A stretch of 64,000 nucleotides of DNA. It comes from Crambe crambe (Eukaryota > Porifera > Demospongiae > Poecilosclerida > Crambeidae). Made by a program: the position numbers and the translations under genes. Shown here piece after piece: positions 10,523-22,314 of this stretch. The notes beneath the pieces are model-generated. The model saw only the letters and a program-made list of their open reading frames with translations. It did no database searches and was not told the origin of the DNA. The stretch covers positions 5,579,001 to 5,643,000 of the forward strand of contig OZ004584.1 in NCBI GenBank assembly GCA_963924555.1. Direction: 5' to 3'. Each line of letters opens with the position of its first letter. The first letter of the stretch is position 1.

Positions 10523-11977
10523 ATGGAGGGAGAAAATGAATATGAAATGATCACTCATGACAATCAATGCTATAATGTTCCTTCAAGCGACGAGCCTCAA
10601 AATCCATCCGGATCTGAAAAACGAGTTCCTTCAAGAGACGAGCCTCAAAATCCATCCAGATCTGAAAAACAAGTTCCTTCAAGAGATGAGCCTCAAAATC
10701 TGTCTGCATATGAAGATCTTAAGTCACAGTATACAATGCCTGCTTGTAGTTGGATGTGTGGAATTTTACTGGTTGGATTCATCTTAGTAGGTAGTGCTGC
10801 ATTTATTAGCTTGGGTCTTACCTCATGGAATATCAATTCCAACTTAAGGACACAAACTATGGGGCTTCAGGCTTCTAATGTAGCTGAACTTGAAAGAAGA
10901 TTAGCACAGCTCCAGGTTTCTGTGAACAATAATACATTGGAATGCGACAGAAAGATATTGGAGTTTCGAAATGACAGTACATCTGAACTTGAAAGAAGAT
11001 TAGCACAGTTTCAGGTTTCTGTGAACAATTATACATCAGAATGTGAAAGGAGAATAATGGAGCTTCGGAACGATACTACATCTGAACTCGAAAGAAGACT
11101 AACACAACTTCAGACATTTGAAAATAATCGCGATGATATTCAGAATAGGAATATTTTGTTATTGGTTAGGTCATTGACTGGTTTAGCTTCTTCATGTTCT
11201 GCTATCTTTGCAATGTATCCCTCCTCCCCATCAGGTCACTACTGGATCAGGCACTCCAATGGCTCTGCTGTGCGTGTGTACTGCGACATGACCAGGTCCT
11301 GTGGTAACATCACTGGAGGGTGGATGAGAGTGGCTAGTCTGGACTGGAGCAATGAATCTCTTTCATGTCCCGATGGATTCAGAGAATGCAGTAACTCTGA
11401 CATCCGCACTTGTGGAATCAGCTCCACTTCAACTGGTTCATGTTCTTCTTTGATTTTCGAAACATACAGCACTTTGTATAGTAGAGTCTGTGGCAAGATA
11501 AATGCTTATCAAGTTGGTACTCCAGATGCATTTCGTATGGAGCATATGAACATTGATTCCAATTATGTGGATGGTGTTAGTCTTACACATGGAAGCAATC
11601 CTAGGAGACACATCTGGACTTTTGTTGCTGCTGTTAATGATGACTATCAGATACCTCATCGATATAGTACATGTCAGTGTGTGAGACCAGGTGACAGTAG
11701 AATCATACCCCCTCCTTCTTTTGTGGGAATGGACTACTTCTGTGATACAGGATGTCGAATGGGAGCACAAATTAGACAATTTTACCCTGATGATCCCCTG
11801 TGGGATGGGGATGGGTGTGCTTCTACTAGCACATGCTGTTCCTTCAATCACCCCCCGTGGTTCAACAAGCAACTCCCATCAGCCACCACTGATGACATAG
11901 AGATGAGGGTGTGTCGTGATGAGAGAAGAGACAATGAAGACATTGCCATATCGAATGTTGAAATTTATGTACAGTAG
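10523..11977 (+). CDS. Fibrinogen-related type II membrane receptor, copy 2
   Basis: A 484-residue intronless open frame. There is no signal peptide. Residues 1-75 form a cytoplasmic tail with NEYEMI at 5-10, three VPSRDEPQNP-type repeats, and SAYEDL at 61-66, which fits the ITIM consensus (S/I/V/L)xYxx(I/V/L). A transmembrane helix spans about 78-98, a coiled-coil stalk about 119-215, and a Cys-rich ectodomain about 225-484. The ectodomain starts like a fibrinogen domain (SGHYWIRHSNGSAVRVYCDM, GGWMRV) but then departs from it, ending in DDPLWDGDGC, CCSFN, PPWF and EIYVQ. Many N-x-S/T sites suggest a glycosylated surface protein. Ligand binding or immune recognition is an inference from fibrinogen-related families. 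The conserved frame and shared promoter support a real gene. Confidence 0.85.
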   Translation: MEGENEYEMITHDNQCYNVPSSDEPQNPSGSEKRVPSRDEPQNPSRSEKQVPSRDEPQNLSAYEDLKSQYTMPACSWMCGILLVGFILVGSAAFISLGLTSWNINSNLRTQTMGLQASNVAELERRLAQLQVSVNNNTLECDRKILEFRNDSTSELERRLAQFQVSVNNYTSECERRIMELRNDTTSELERRLTQLQTFENNRDDIQNRNILLLVRSLTGLASSCSAIFAMYPSSPSGHYWIRHSNGSAVRVYCDMTRSCGNITGGWMRVASLDWSNESLSCPDGFRECSNSDIRTCGISSTSTGSCSSLIFETYSTLYSRVCGKINAYQVGTPDAFRMEHMNIDSNYVDGVSLTHGSNPRRHIWTFVAAVNDDYQIPHRYSTCQCVRPGDSRIIPPPSFVGMDYFCDTGCRMGAQIRQFYPDDPLWDGDGCASTSTCCSFNHPPWFNKQLPSATTDDIEMRVCRDERRDNEDIAISNVEIYVQ

Positions 11978-12082
11978 TGTGCTGAGACAAATACTTTGAT
12001 TCATATATCATTTACACCTCATCAGCACTAAACGTTAGTCACCTCATATATATAGGCTATTAAAAAGCCAAAGGTCACCCCT

Positions 12083-12868
12083 ATGATTCAGTCATTGTGC
12101 AGTTGCCTACTAAAGAATAAGCATCTTTGTGTTGACTCTCTTGAGCGTGCCACGATGAACCCAACAAACTATAACATCATTGGAGGGTGGATGAGAGTGG
12201 CTAGTCTGAACTGGAGCAATAAATCTCTTCCATGTCCATGTCCCGATGGATTCAGAGAACGCAATGACTCTGGCATCTGCACTTGTGGAATCAACTCCAC
12301 ATCAACTGGTTCATGTTCTAGATCAATTTTTGAAACATACAGCACTGTGTATAGTAGAGTCTGTGGCAAGATTAATGGTTAGCAAGTTGGTTCTACTGAT
12401 GCATTAGGACTACGTCATGGCATTATAACAATTGACTCTAATTACGTGGATGGTGTTAGTCTTACACATGGAAGCAATCCTAGGAGACACATCTGGACTT
12501 TCGTTGCTGCTCACAGTGATAACTATATTAATGAATTTCCAGGCAACCTAAGCAGCTTCTGTCGTTGTGTGAGACCAGGTGACAGTAGAATCATGCCCCC
12601 TCCTTCTTTTGTGGGAATGGACTACTTCTGTGATACAGGAATTCGAAGAAGTATGCTCTTGCATTCTACATTTCTTGCTGATGATCCCCTGTGGGATGGT
12701 GCTGGGTGTGCTCCTAATAGCATGTGCTGTTCCTTCAATAACCTCCCGTGGTTCCACAAGCAACTCCCATCAGACACCACTGATGACATAGAGATGAGGG
12801 TGTGTTGTGATGAGGGCAGAGACAATGAAGATATCGCCATATCGAATGTGGATATTTATGTACAGTAG
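12083..12868 (+). pseudogene. Fibrinogen-related receptor copy 3, ectodomain fragment
   Basis: The 3' flank of copy 2 runs straight into the middle of an ectodomain at about 12171 (NIIGGWMRVASL). Tail, membrane helix and stalk are absent, so there is no promoter and no membrane anchor. A TAG at 12380-12382 replaces the tyrosine of GYQVG; beyond it the frame stays open to the usual EIYVQ-like end (DIYVQ) at 12868. The loop after TFVAA (SDNYINEFPGNLSSF) differs from all other copies, so the fragment preserves a distinct ectodomain variant. It could still donate sequence by gene conversion. Confidence 0.85.
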
Positions 12869-14320
12869 TGTGCTGAGACATCTTCACTATAAAGTAGTTT
12901 AGTGACTTTTATAGTTTAGCTAACATCGACATTATTGAGTGCTATCATATAGCTACTTTTACTTGTGCAAACTGTTGTAGAACTTGGTAGAATCTTTCTT
13001 TTTGAAAGTATAGTAGCTATTGTATTTCGTGGTGGTTGAGTGCGAATGCTGTGGGTGTGGTGTCAGCAGGGGAATAACAAGCAAATTCAAATTGGTCAGG
13101 CTGTTCGAACCACACCCTTAATGGGTGTGTCCTAACTACACCCATCAATCATAACATTGTACAAAAATTGAGTCTATGCTGAGAATCACCAATGGATTCA
13201 CTAGCTACAGCTGTCAAATCAAGACTATCAGTGAGAACTTTATGCTACTGTCCACAAATAACATTTCACTCTGCCTCAATGAGAAACATTTAGGGAAGTT
13301 AAATCCTGGTGTGGAAGGCACCCTTAGAAAAGAGTGTGCCGCACACATGTCTGTTTCACACACAACCATGCATGGGGCCATACCCCATTTTTACTAGTCA
13401 GGCTATGCATGGCCTGACTAGCCAGTATGCTTCCTATATGCCCCTAGAGTAACAATGCAAAAACAAGTAAAAACGACAATAAAAAAACAACAATAGCGAA
13501 GAAAACAAAAAAGTTCTTGTTCTGTATGCAGTACTATAGTTCAACACTTTGATGATTGCCATAGTCAACTAGCTGCAGCATTGTAATAGAAAATCGCCGA
13601 ATGTTCACCCTCCAAATCCTGCAATCGTTGCTTGCCTTATGTTTTGCTCTTTCTCTGACTGTTGCTTACCTTAGCTCAACTTCAGCTGGCTAGCTAAGCA
13701 TGGCTGAGCCTCCCAAGGCTAAGAGACCCCAAAAAGAATGTTTCAGGAATCTAAAGTGAACTTTTATAGGCTGTAGATAGTATCTTTAGAGCTAGTATGG
13801 CTTCCTTTCCACTGTACACATTAATAAGTGATATGATGTGCTATGCATCTTTCAAGTGGGTTATGCAAAAGTGGATGTGATCAGGCAAAAAATTTCTCCA
13901 CACGCAAGTGCACGGATATTGTGTTCCTACCATCCCTGATGAAACGTTGGCAACTACAGACTATAACAAGGTATAGAAGCCATGCAGTATAATCATAATA
14001 CAATCTATGCCTTCTTCTGCCTGATGAATCTTCCACAGCAACTTTCTTCACCAGCAAATTTGTCGAAACTATGGATATAAGATGGTACTAACTTTGAAAG
14101 GGTGCTTTGGGAATCCAGAAGACAAGTCTTTTTGCATTTAAATTGTCGGTTGCTATTACAATAATCTAGAACTAACTACCACACATGGTTGACATCTTGC
14201 ATGCGTGGTAAATATATTATTTGTGGGTTAAATTTTCATTGATTTAGGCTATCCATGAAAACTGATCAAAAACAAAATAAACTGTGCAAGTCTACGAAAT
14301 AGTTCAGTAGCTGCATGCAG
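12869..14320. other. Spacer between receptor copies 3 and 4
   Basis: No gene is seen. The stretch contains the repeated receptor 3' flank with the ACACCC...GGGTGT hairpin near 13108, an A-rich segment near 13460, and from about 14020 a partial copy of the receptor upstream block. A sequence at 13570-13960 has no counterpart elsewhere in the window. Confidence 0.4.
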
Positions 14321-14328
14321 TATAAAAA
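14321..14328 (+). promoter_or_regulatory. TATA box of receptor copy 4
   Basis: TATAAAAA lies 114 bases before the ATG at 14435, in the same leader context (ACAGCTTCAG...) as in the other copies, although the sequence upstream of it differs. Confidence 0.65.
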
Positions 14329-14434
14329 CAGCTTCAGCTCACAGCAAGAAGCAGTTGTCCTATTGACATTTCCACACAGTCAATTGTGAATTAACTATCA
14401 TTCTCTGCAAGAGTTCAGCTATCTGTCCTTAGTC

Positions 14435-16003
14435 ATGGAAGGAGAAAATGAATATGAAATGATCACTTTTGACAATCAATGCTATGATGTTCCTTCAAGA
14501 GACAAGCCTCAAAATCCATCTGCATCTGAAAATCAAGTTCCTTCAAGAGACGAGCTTCAAAATCCATCTGCATATGAAAATCTCGAGTCACAGTATAAAA
14601 TGCCTGCTTGTAGTTGGATGTGTGCAATCTTACTGGTTGGATTCATCTTAGTAGGTAGTGCTGCATTTATTAGCTTGGGTCTTACCTTATGGAATAATTC
14701 CAACTTAAAAACACAAAGTGTGGAGTTTCAGGCTTCTAATGTAGCTGAACTTGAAAAAAGATTAGCACAGCTTCAGGTTTCTGTAAACACAAAAACATTG
14801 GAATGTGAAAGAAAAATAATGGAGCTTCAAAATGACAGTACATCTGAACTCGAAAGAAGATTAGCACAACTTCAAGTTTCTGTGAATAATAATACATTGG
14901 AATGTGAAAAAAAGATATTGGAGCTTCAGAATTCTTCGAATGATAGTACATCTGAACTCGAAGGAAGATTAGCACAGCTTCAGGTTTCTGTGAACGATAA
15001 TACATTGGAATGTGAAAAAAAGATATTGGAGCTTCAGAATTCTTCAAATGATAGTACATCTGAACTTGAAAGAAGACTAACACGACTTCAGATAATTGAA
15101 AATAATCGCAATGATATTCAGAGTAATATTTCAAAGTCATTAAATTTTAAACTAAATAATATCATTCGGTCATTGACTGGACAGTACTCGAATCTTCCAG
15201 CTGATTCATGTTCCCATATCTTGCTGTTGAATCTCTCCTCCCCATCAGGTCACTACTGGATCAGGTCCTCCAATGGCTCTGCTGTGCGTGTGTACTGTGA
15301 CATGACCAGGTCCTGTGGTAACATCACTGGAGGGTGGATGAGAGTGGCTAGTCTGGACTGGAGCAATGAATCTCTTCCATGTCCCAATGGATTCAGAGAA
15401 CGCAATGACTCTGACATCCGCACTTGTGGAATCAACTCCACAAGTGGTTCGTGTCGTTCTTTGATTTTTGAAACATACAGCACTTTGTATAGTAGAGTCT
15501 GTGGCAAGATAAATGCTTATCAAGTTGGTACTACTGATGCATTCAGTACAATACATGGGCGTGGTTCAAACATAACAATTGACTCTAATTACGTGGATGG
15601 TGTTAGTCTTACACATGGAAGCGATCCTAGGAGACACATCTGGACTTTCGTTGTAGCTCATGATGATGCCAGTAAAATGAAACTTATAAGTAGTATCTGT
15701 CAATGTGTGAAACCAGGTGATAGTAGGATCATGGTCCCTCCTTCTTTTGTGGGAATGGACTACTTCTGTGATACAGGAAGTCGAAATAGATCAGGTGTGG
15801 GACAGTTTTACCGTGATGATCCCCTGTGGGATGGGACTGGTTGTGCTTCTACTAGCACATGCTGTTCCTTCAATAACCCCCCGTGGTTCCACAAGCAACT
15901 CCCATCAGCCACCACTGACGACATAGAGATGAGGGTGTGTCATGATGAGGGCAGAGGCAATGAAGACATTGCCATATTGAATGTTGAAATTAATGTACAG
16001 TAG
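14435..16003 (+). CDS. Fibrinogen-related type II membrane receptor, copy 4
   Basis: A 522-residue intronless frame with the family layout. The tail is the shortest: NEYEMI, two repeats and SAYENL, again ITIM-like. The transmembrane helix (CSWMCAILLVGFILVGSAAF) is followed by the longest stalk, with four ELExRLAQLQVSVN units, two of them carrying an extra LQNSSNDSTS segment. The stalk ends in the KLNNIIRSLTGQYSNLPADSC variant shared with copy 6. The ectodomain carries HGRGSNITIDSN and a distinct loop after TFVVA (DDASKMKLISSI). All cysteines shared by the family are present, including CQC and CC. Single exon; start supported by the TATA box 114 bases upstream and by conservation. Confidence 0.85.
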   Translation: MEGENEYEMITFDNQCYDVPSRDKPQNPSASENQVPSRDELQNPSAYENLESQYKMPACSWMCAILLVGFILVGSAAFISLGLTLWNNSNLKTQSVEFQASNVAELEKRLAQLQVSVNTKTLECERKIMELQNDSTSELERRLAQLQVSVNNNTLECEKKILELQNSSNDSTSELEGRLAQLQVSVNDNTLECEKKILELQNSSNDSTSELERRLTRLQIIENNRNDIQSNISKSLNFKLNNIIRSLTGQYSNLPADSCSHILLLNLSSPSGHYWIRSSNGSAVRVYCDMTRSCGNITGGWMRVASLDWSNESLPCPNGFRERNDSDIRTCGINSTSGSCRSLIFETYSTLYSRVCGKINAYQVGTTDAFSTIHGRGSNITIDSNYVDGVSLTHGSDPRRHIWTFVVAHDDASKMKLISSICQCVKPGDSRIMVPPSFVGMDYFCDTGSRNRSGVGQFYRDDPLWDGTGCASTSTCCSFNNPPWFHKQLPSATTDDIEMRVCHDEGRGNEDIAILNVEINVQ

Positions 16004-16866
16004 TGTGTTGAGATATCTTCACTATAAAGTAGTTTAGCTAGTGACTTTTATTCGTGAGGAGTGCCATCACATACTTTTGTATGTGCAACTACATAGAACT
16101 TGGTAGAATCTTTCTTTTTGGAACAGTGTACATTATTTACAAATTCGAATTGGTCAGACCACACCCTTAATGGGTGTGTCCTAACTACACCCATCGTGAT
16201 AATTATTGTAATCAATTACAAAAAAAAAAAAGAATCAAGGTGAACTTTGTCCATCACTGCATTTTAAATCCAGGTGTGGAAGGCCCTCTAGAAAAAAATT
16301 ATGCCACACATAATGCCCATTTCACACACAGCCATGCTCCTTTGTGTGAGACACTCCCATTTACACTGAAAATATTGGCCTGACCAGCCAGAGTGCTTCC
16401 TACACACAATTAAAAACAATAAATAAAAAAAACACAACATAACCAACAATAGTGAAGAAAACAAAACAAAAAACTTCCTGTTCTGTATGTAGTTCTAGCT
16501 ATATAATTCTTTGATGGTTGCCATAGTGTTACTGTAATGTGTCGTTGCTAGGCTACCTGAAAGTTGCAACTAGCTGCACTATAATACTGCTTAAACAATG
16601 TCATAACAAGAGTCAATTTCCATGAATTGGATGGGCAGATGGTCAGGTCAACTGCAATTTATTATAATTGACGGATTGGATCATGTGACTATCATATGAC
16701 TCCACATTCACATACACAGCCCCACTAGCATGGATCATGAATTTAACTGTCCACCAAACACACGAGATCATGTGACTTGACTTGTCTTCTCTTCCTTCAT
16801 TAAGCTAATAGCCACTGGCTAGCATAGCATGTGACTATCATGTGACTTATTTTCTTACACACACAG
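16004..16866. other. Intronic spacer after receptor copy 4
   Basis: No coding region is seen. It holds the common receptor 3' flank, the ACACCC...GGGTGT hairpin near 16165, and the lead-in to the first PDZ block. It is homologous to 1881-2617 but longer. Confidence 0.45.
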
Positions 16867-19800
16867 CCCACAGAGTACTATGATGAGCAGAATGCGTTTG
16901 AGGAGCGGATAAGTCAAGTGAGTATGGATGACCTTGCAGCTGAGGGTCTACTCCTCATCAGAATGCAGCCAGACCAACAAGGGAGGTACGGCTTCATCGT
17001 CAAGGTAACTGGACATTATTGAGTGTAGTAGGATTTTTTCTTGGAGAAAATTTCTTTACGGTTTTGCTAAATTTAAAGCATTTGCTGCTACATAAAAGTT
17101 TAGTATGTTGTTGTCTCAATTGCAGGGTGGAGCTGATGAAAGAATGCCAGTGATAGTGACCAAAATCACTCCTGATTCACCGGTGAGATGTTAAGCATGC
17201 CAGTGATGGGATCAAGTTTAAAACCCATCATTCATCTTTGAGGGGGTTGGAGTGAATAGGAAATACACGTTGGTGCACTGCAATAACAAGAGTGTGTACT
17301 TTATACCAACTATAAACAATATAACAGTAAAGGTATCTTACTGTTTACAGAGGACATTCAAAAGATATCAAAAGATATGCAGTAAACATTTTCACTTTCA
17401 GAGTGCAGCTTAGAAGTGGAAAAGCTACATAATTGTGTATTGGAGTTTATAGCATTCTTGCAACAATAAAGTGAAAGCCACATGTGCATTGGCAACAATG
17501 TCTAATTTCTGATTGAGGACCTAATCTTGTTAAAATTTCATTCTCATGTTTTATAACTTTTGATGGTCACCCAACTTTGCCAAGTGGTTGGCCATATGAC
17601 CAGCTGCTGGAAAAATTATTTTTAACTCTGAATGCACCACTTTTTAACCTCTTTCTTCGACCTAATCTTGTTTGGTGATGCTTGCAGGCTGCTACTTGTA
17701 ATCCTCCTGTGGAGGAAGGGGACCAAGTCCTCTACATCAACAACAGAGCCATCACCAAGGAGACACACGAACAGATTATCTTGTTGATTAAGTCCAGCAG
17801 GAAAAAGGGTGATACCTTTTAAAGATTTGGGATCATGGAGGGGATACCTACTTGGGCTGAAACCCTGAACTTTATGTAGTCTCATTTTGGCCCCAGTGAA
17901 CTGGTGATGATAGCGAAGCCTCGTAACCTCCAGCGAGTGAACCCGACACTGCAAAGTTCAGCTCCTACAATGGACAATGATCCGGGACACATGCTGAGAG
18001 AGTCCCTTACCTCCCTCAAGGGAACCCTCTCCTCTGGAAAGGGACTCCTCCATTTCGATGTGAGTGCAAAAATTAGTTCAAATATTGTTGTTGTTTTTTT
18101 CACTTTTATTTATTTAATATCAAAACACTTGTAAAGACATATAAGTACATGATAATTCATGAACAAATATTGATTTCAATACATAGCTACATATAAACTC
18201 CAGATTTTATAGAGAGATCAAAACTTTGTTGTTGTTTTTTTGGTATTTTTTTTTGTTTTGTTTTTTTATTGTTTTTTTGCTCCATAAGACAAGAAGTCAT
18301 TATAAAAATTGATAGAGAAGTTATTGCATTTTAAAGAAATTTGGTATAGAAGTTTTGCAATGTATAAGAAGTCCACATCAAGCTTTGGTTGCTGTTGCAC
18401 CTGCTGGTAATTATCCTTAGCATAACTAGCATTGCAAGGAGTTCACATTGAGGTGTTCACTATCTTTATGTAAGCTCATGGGACTGAAAATCACTATCTC
18501 ATGCTTCCCTTTCTCTGTTGCAGAGACTATACAGAAGGAAGCCAGGCATGGCAGCCATCGCAAGCAAACTCCCTCAAAACCTGGGCAGAAACAGATATCG
18601 TGACATTTCAGCTTGTAAGAAACTAGCTAACTAATGAGATAGAGCAATCAGGGAGAGAGGAGGAAGGGAAAAAGAAGGAGAAATTCCTTCCCTCACCCTC
18701 TTCTCCTCCTAATACTTCAGTTCCTGTCAATTTGTAATTCTTTAGATGATGAAACTCGAGTGCATCTGATGGAAGGTCCAGACTACATCAATGCTAGTTT
18801 TGTCAATGTAAGTGCATGCAGACATTCACATGTATTAGAGCCAACAGCATTCATCATGTGACTTACCCATTGTTTTGTGTACTGGTCATGTGATGACAGA
18901 TGGAGATATACACCACAGGTCAGATCATCAAGTACATAGCAGCACAAGGACCAATGCAGCATACCTGCAAAGACCACTGGCAGGTTAGTAAGAGAAACAG
19001 ACTTGTTACGCATAGCTTTGTGCTCTAGCACACCTCAAGTATTAAATCAGTCTCCTATCTAGCTAATAATTGAATTGCATGATGTCCTTTCTATTATAAA
19101 TTCACTGACCCAACCATATGTATGTTATGTTACTGAGCATGCACAGCTCTGAGCAAAACTTTAGCAAGCAGAAGTTAGCAGATAACAGGGTTCTCCCCAG
19201 TGAAACTGATCAGAGCAGTGCTTGAATACCACATTAAAGGATTTCGATGATGATGCACACAGATGGTATGGGAGCAGGGATCCACTGGTATTGTCATGCT
19301 GACAGATGTTATAGAGGAGGGCAAAGTTCGGTGCTGTCAGTACTGGCCAGAGGTCAAGAGTTCGCGGGAGTATGGGAAGTTCGAAGTGACCACACTGTAT
19401 GATCGGATTTCCTTCATGAGACAACAGTTACTATGTCTCAAGAACAGAATGGTACAAGTTATGTACATTAGTGGAACCTTTTAATGTGGACTGGATGTCC
19501 CACTGTAACCTTATTTACGAATACTTTTGCTCATTAGCTACAATGAAAAGCTACAACCTTATTTCAGGATACTTTTCCCCTAGTCCTCCATAATAATGGA
19601 GAAGCTTCATTTTTACTTTCATTGTGTTTGGTTCTGTCTTTGCTGTTTTTTCACATACTCATCTACTTCTTCTTTTTTCTTTTGTAGTCTGGGGAAGAAA
19701 GACGAATTGTCCAAATGCAGTTCATTGATTGGCCAGATCACGGTGAGTAGGACTCTGCTACGTATGATAAAATTATCGTGTGAACCAAGCATATAATACT

Positions 19801-20647
19801 ATCATTATTGGATTCTATCCTGATGTGTATAGGTGTTCTGGAAGTATTTCTTCGCTTTGTGTAGGGGGTGCGATCTTTGAGGGAAGGCATAAACACACCA
19901 CTAGTTGTTCATTGCAGGTACTGATAATAGAAACTAACCCAACAACCACTCTCTTTATTCACTGTATGCTAATAGAAACTAACCTAACTCATACAATTAA
20001 CTACTCCTTTTTCTCTTTAACTGATTCTGTAATGTCTTTCTTTTTTCAAGCGTTGGGATTGGTCGAACTGGAGTCCTGATATTGATGGAAACGGCACATT
20101 GTAAGATGGAGGTGCTGGAACCTATCTACCCTCTAGAGATCGTTCGTCACATGAGAGACCAGAGAGGGATGCTTGTTCAAACACCAGTAAGTTCCCTCCA
20201 CGTAAGAATGTAGCTAGTAAGTAATCTCTCCCATTCTCCATTCTCTTAACCTCTCCTTCCTTTATCTCTCCCTTTCCCCATTCTGCAGTACCAGTACCAG
20301 TTTGTGTGCGAGAGTATTTTGAAAGCTTATGAAGGTAAGTGTAAATATTTGCAATCTAGCTACAATGTAGGGAATCTTTCAGTTAAGCATCATAGAGGAC
20401 TGTGTATGTTAGTTAGAAATCAATGTAGCTGTTACAGCCCAAGTGTAGTATGTCTGATCCGATTGTCCTAGACTAATAAAAAAGTAGGATTGTATTGATA
20501 GTTTGATAGTATTATTAGCTGAATAGCTGCTTGTTGATCATCTAAGAACTCACTTTACTGTCATGTCTTGCAGATGACTATGTTGAAATTGAACTTCCTA
20601 ACCGACCTCTGTCTGTGGCTGCCACTGCTAACAAAGCAATTGCTTGA
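16867..20647 (+). pseudogene. PTPN3/PTPN4-like phosphatase, PDZ-PTP half, copy B
   Basis: Thirteen blocks match copy A: 16867-17004, 17126-17182, 17688-17800, 17897-18059, 18524-18614, 18746-18807, 18900-18983, 19263-19451, 19688-19742, 19833-19917, 20051-20186, 20289-20334 and 20574-20647. The first PDZ block (AEGLLLIRMQPDQQGRYGFIVK) is in frame here, unlike copy A. PTP motifs [20 protein letters not shown] and QTPYQYQF are present. Compared with copy A it differs by 3 bases in the MVWEQGS block and 9 bases in the WPD-following block, both keeping the frame. Lesions: the donor after 17800 reads GA instead of GT, and a TAG at 19862-19864 interrupts the frame before the catalytic Cys, as in copy A. 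Its FERM half would be 6531-7266, so the locus would span about 14 kb and enclose receptor copies 2 to 4. Confidence 0.85.
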
Positions 20648-20946
20648 CGACTGGTGAACTTTATTTTTATGCTTGTTCCATGCATTAATTATTAGTTTTG
20701 TCATAACTACAACTATTATGCATACAATCATTCATAATACGACTCTTCATCATCTATTACAATAATAATTTTTCATTACCCTCATAATTATTAATTACTA
20801 TGTACATCACTTTTATCAACTTGTGGACTACACATAAGCCAAAAGAACTTGGTATGAGACGTAACATAGATACCATATACAGTACAGTGCTAGAGCTAGA
20901 GTGTGAATTTCCATGTTAAGACCCTTTACCAACTGTACTTGTGCAG

Positions 20947-21686
20947 TTGTGTTGAAGACCCTTTACCCACCCAACATGACGAACTACCATTTCTACTTGC
21001 AGATCAAGAAGAACCTCTTCATCACACAACTGCCATGTTCATTAATTGAGTCAGCTTCACTACATCATGCAAGGTACGTATCACCGAGCTAAGCCTAAGT
21101 CTAAGGCCGGTGCACTAGTAGAGTGCGAATCCTCGCTCGCGCGTATAAAAGAATGCGCAAATTCCTTGGACTGAAAGATAAATAGTCTCAGTGAGAGGGA
21201 TTTTAAACAATATTTATCAATACACTAGATTCAGTCGTCAGATTTCACTTCAGTCCCATGATGGTCATCATTATCAATCCACGAAAAAGTCAATTGGACT
21301 TACTTTGTTTAGAAATAGTCCAACTTTACTGGGTACTTTTTTTTTTGGCAGGTATCAAGTTTGGCTATCCATTTAATTACTCTTACACTAAAATTTATTA
21401 ATCTTCCTGTGAACTTTACTAATAGTAAAGATTTTGATGCTTCTCAATATTCGTAATACCTGTCCATCATCTCTAGCTAAATTTTTGGTCTCTGCTATAT
21501 CACTATCTTTTGATGCAGCTGAGTTGGGGGACTACGTATGACCCTCGGAAGCGCCTTGAGAACTATGTCAGTAATCATCCCCAAACAGACACTGAATTTT
21601 GATGAGAGAGTGGGTCAGCTCCATCAGACACTGGCAGGGAAATCATCTGCTGAAACTGAGTTCCTCTTCCTCTCCTATGCCAAGAG
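20947..21686 (+). pseudogene. FERM-domain exons of PTPN3/4-like copy C (degenerate)
   Basis: Two blocks (20947-21073 and 21519-21686) are nearly identical to 6531-6654 and 7099-7266 and carry the same frame changes (VEDPLPTQHDEL against TNYHFYLQIKK; ELGDY, DPRKRLENYVS and IPKQTLNFDERV in three frames). They would be the 5' half of the phosphatase whose PDZ part is at 27991. Confidence 0.7.
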
Positions 21687-21788
21687 GTATACATGCATGC
21701 ATACAACATGAAATGTTGTTTGTACATGTTATGACATTTGTTACTCTGTGGCATAATTATAAGAAGAGTGTGAGGAGGGAGGGAGGGA

Positions 21789-21845
<57 letters not shown>

Positions 21846-21930
21846 AGGTTTGTTCCCAAGCCAAAATGGTGCATTCAGTGTAGTGCCCCCCAGAAAATTT
21901 GACCATGCCATACTTAGCCTATCAATGCCC

Positions 21931-22002
<72 letters not shown>

Positions 22003-22094
22003 TAGATTCAGGTTTGTTCCCAAGCCAAAATTGTGCACTCAGTGTAGTGCCCCCCAGAAAATTTGACCATGCCATACTTAGCCTATCCATGCCC

Positions 22095-22144
<50 letters not shown>

Positions 22145-22160
22145 AAGAGAGAGAGAGAGA
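21789..22160. repeat. Compound minisatellite: (GA)n tracts separated by a ~90-bp unit
   Basis: Three GA tracts (21789-21842, 21935-22000, 22099-22160) each precede the same segment beginning GGTTTGTTCCCAAGCC and ending CCATGCCCATTT; the last copy of the segment runs to about 22260. The equivalent site in unit A has one GA tract and one segment, so this is a local triplication. Confidence 0.9.
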
Positions 22161-22314
22161 ACTAGATCCAGGTTTGTTCCCAAGCCAAAATGGTGCACTC
22201 AGTGTAGTGCCCCCCAGAAAATTCGACCATGCCATACTTAGCCTATCCATGCCCATTTACTTAATGTTTCTGTTCTTCGTAACTAATCATGTAGGCTAAT
22301 TATGTGGTATAAAT

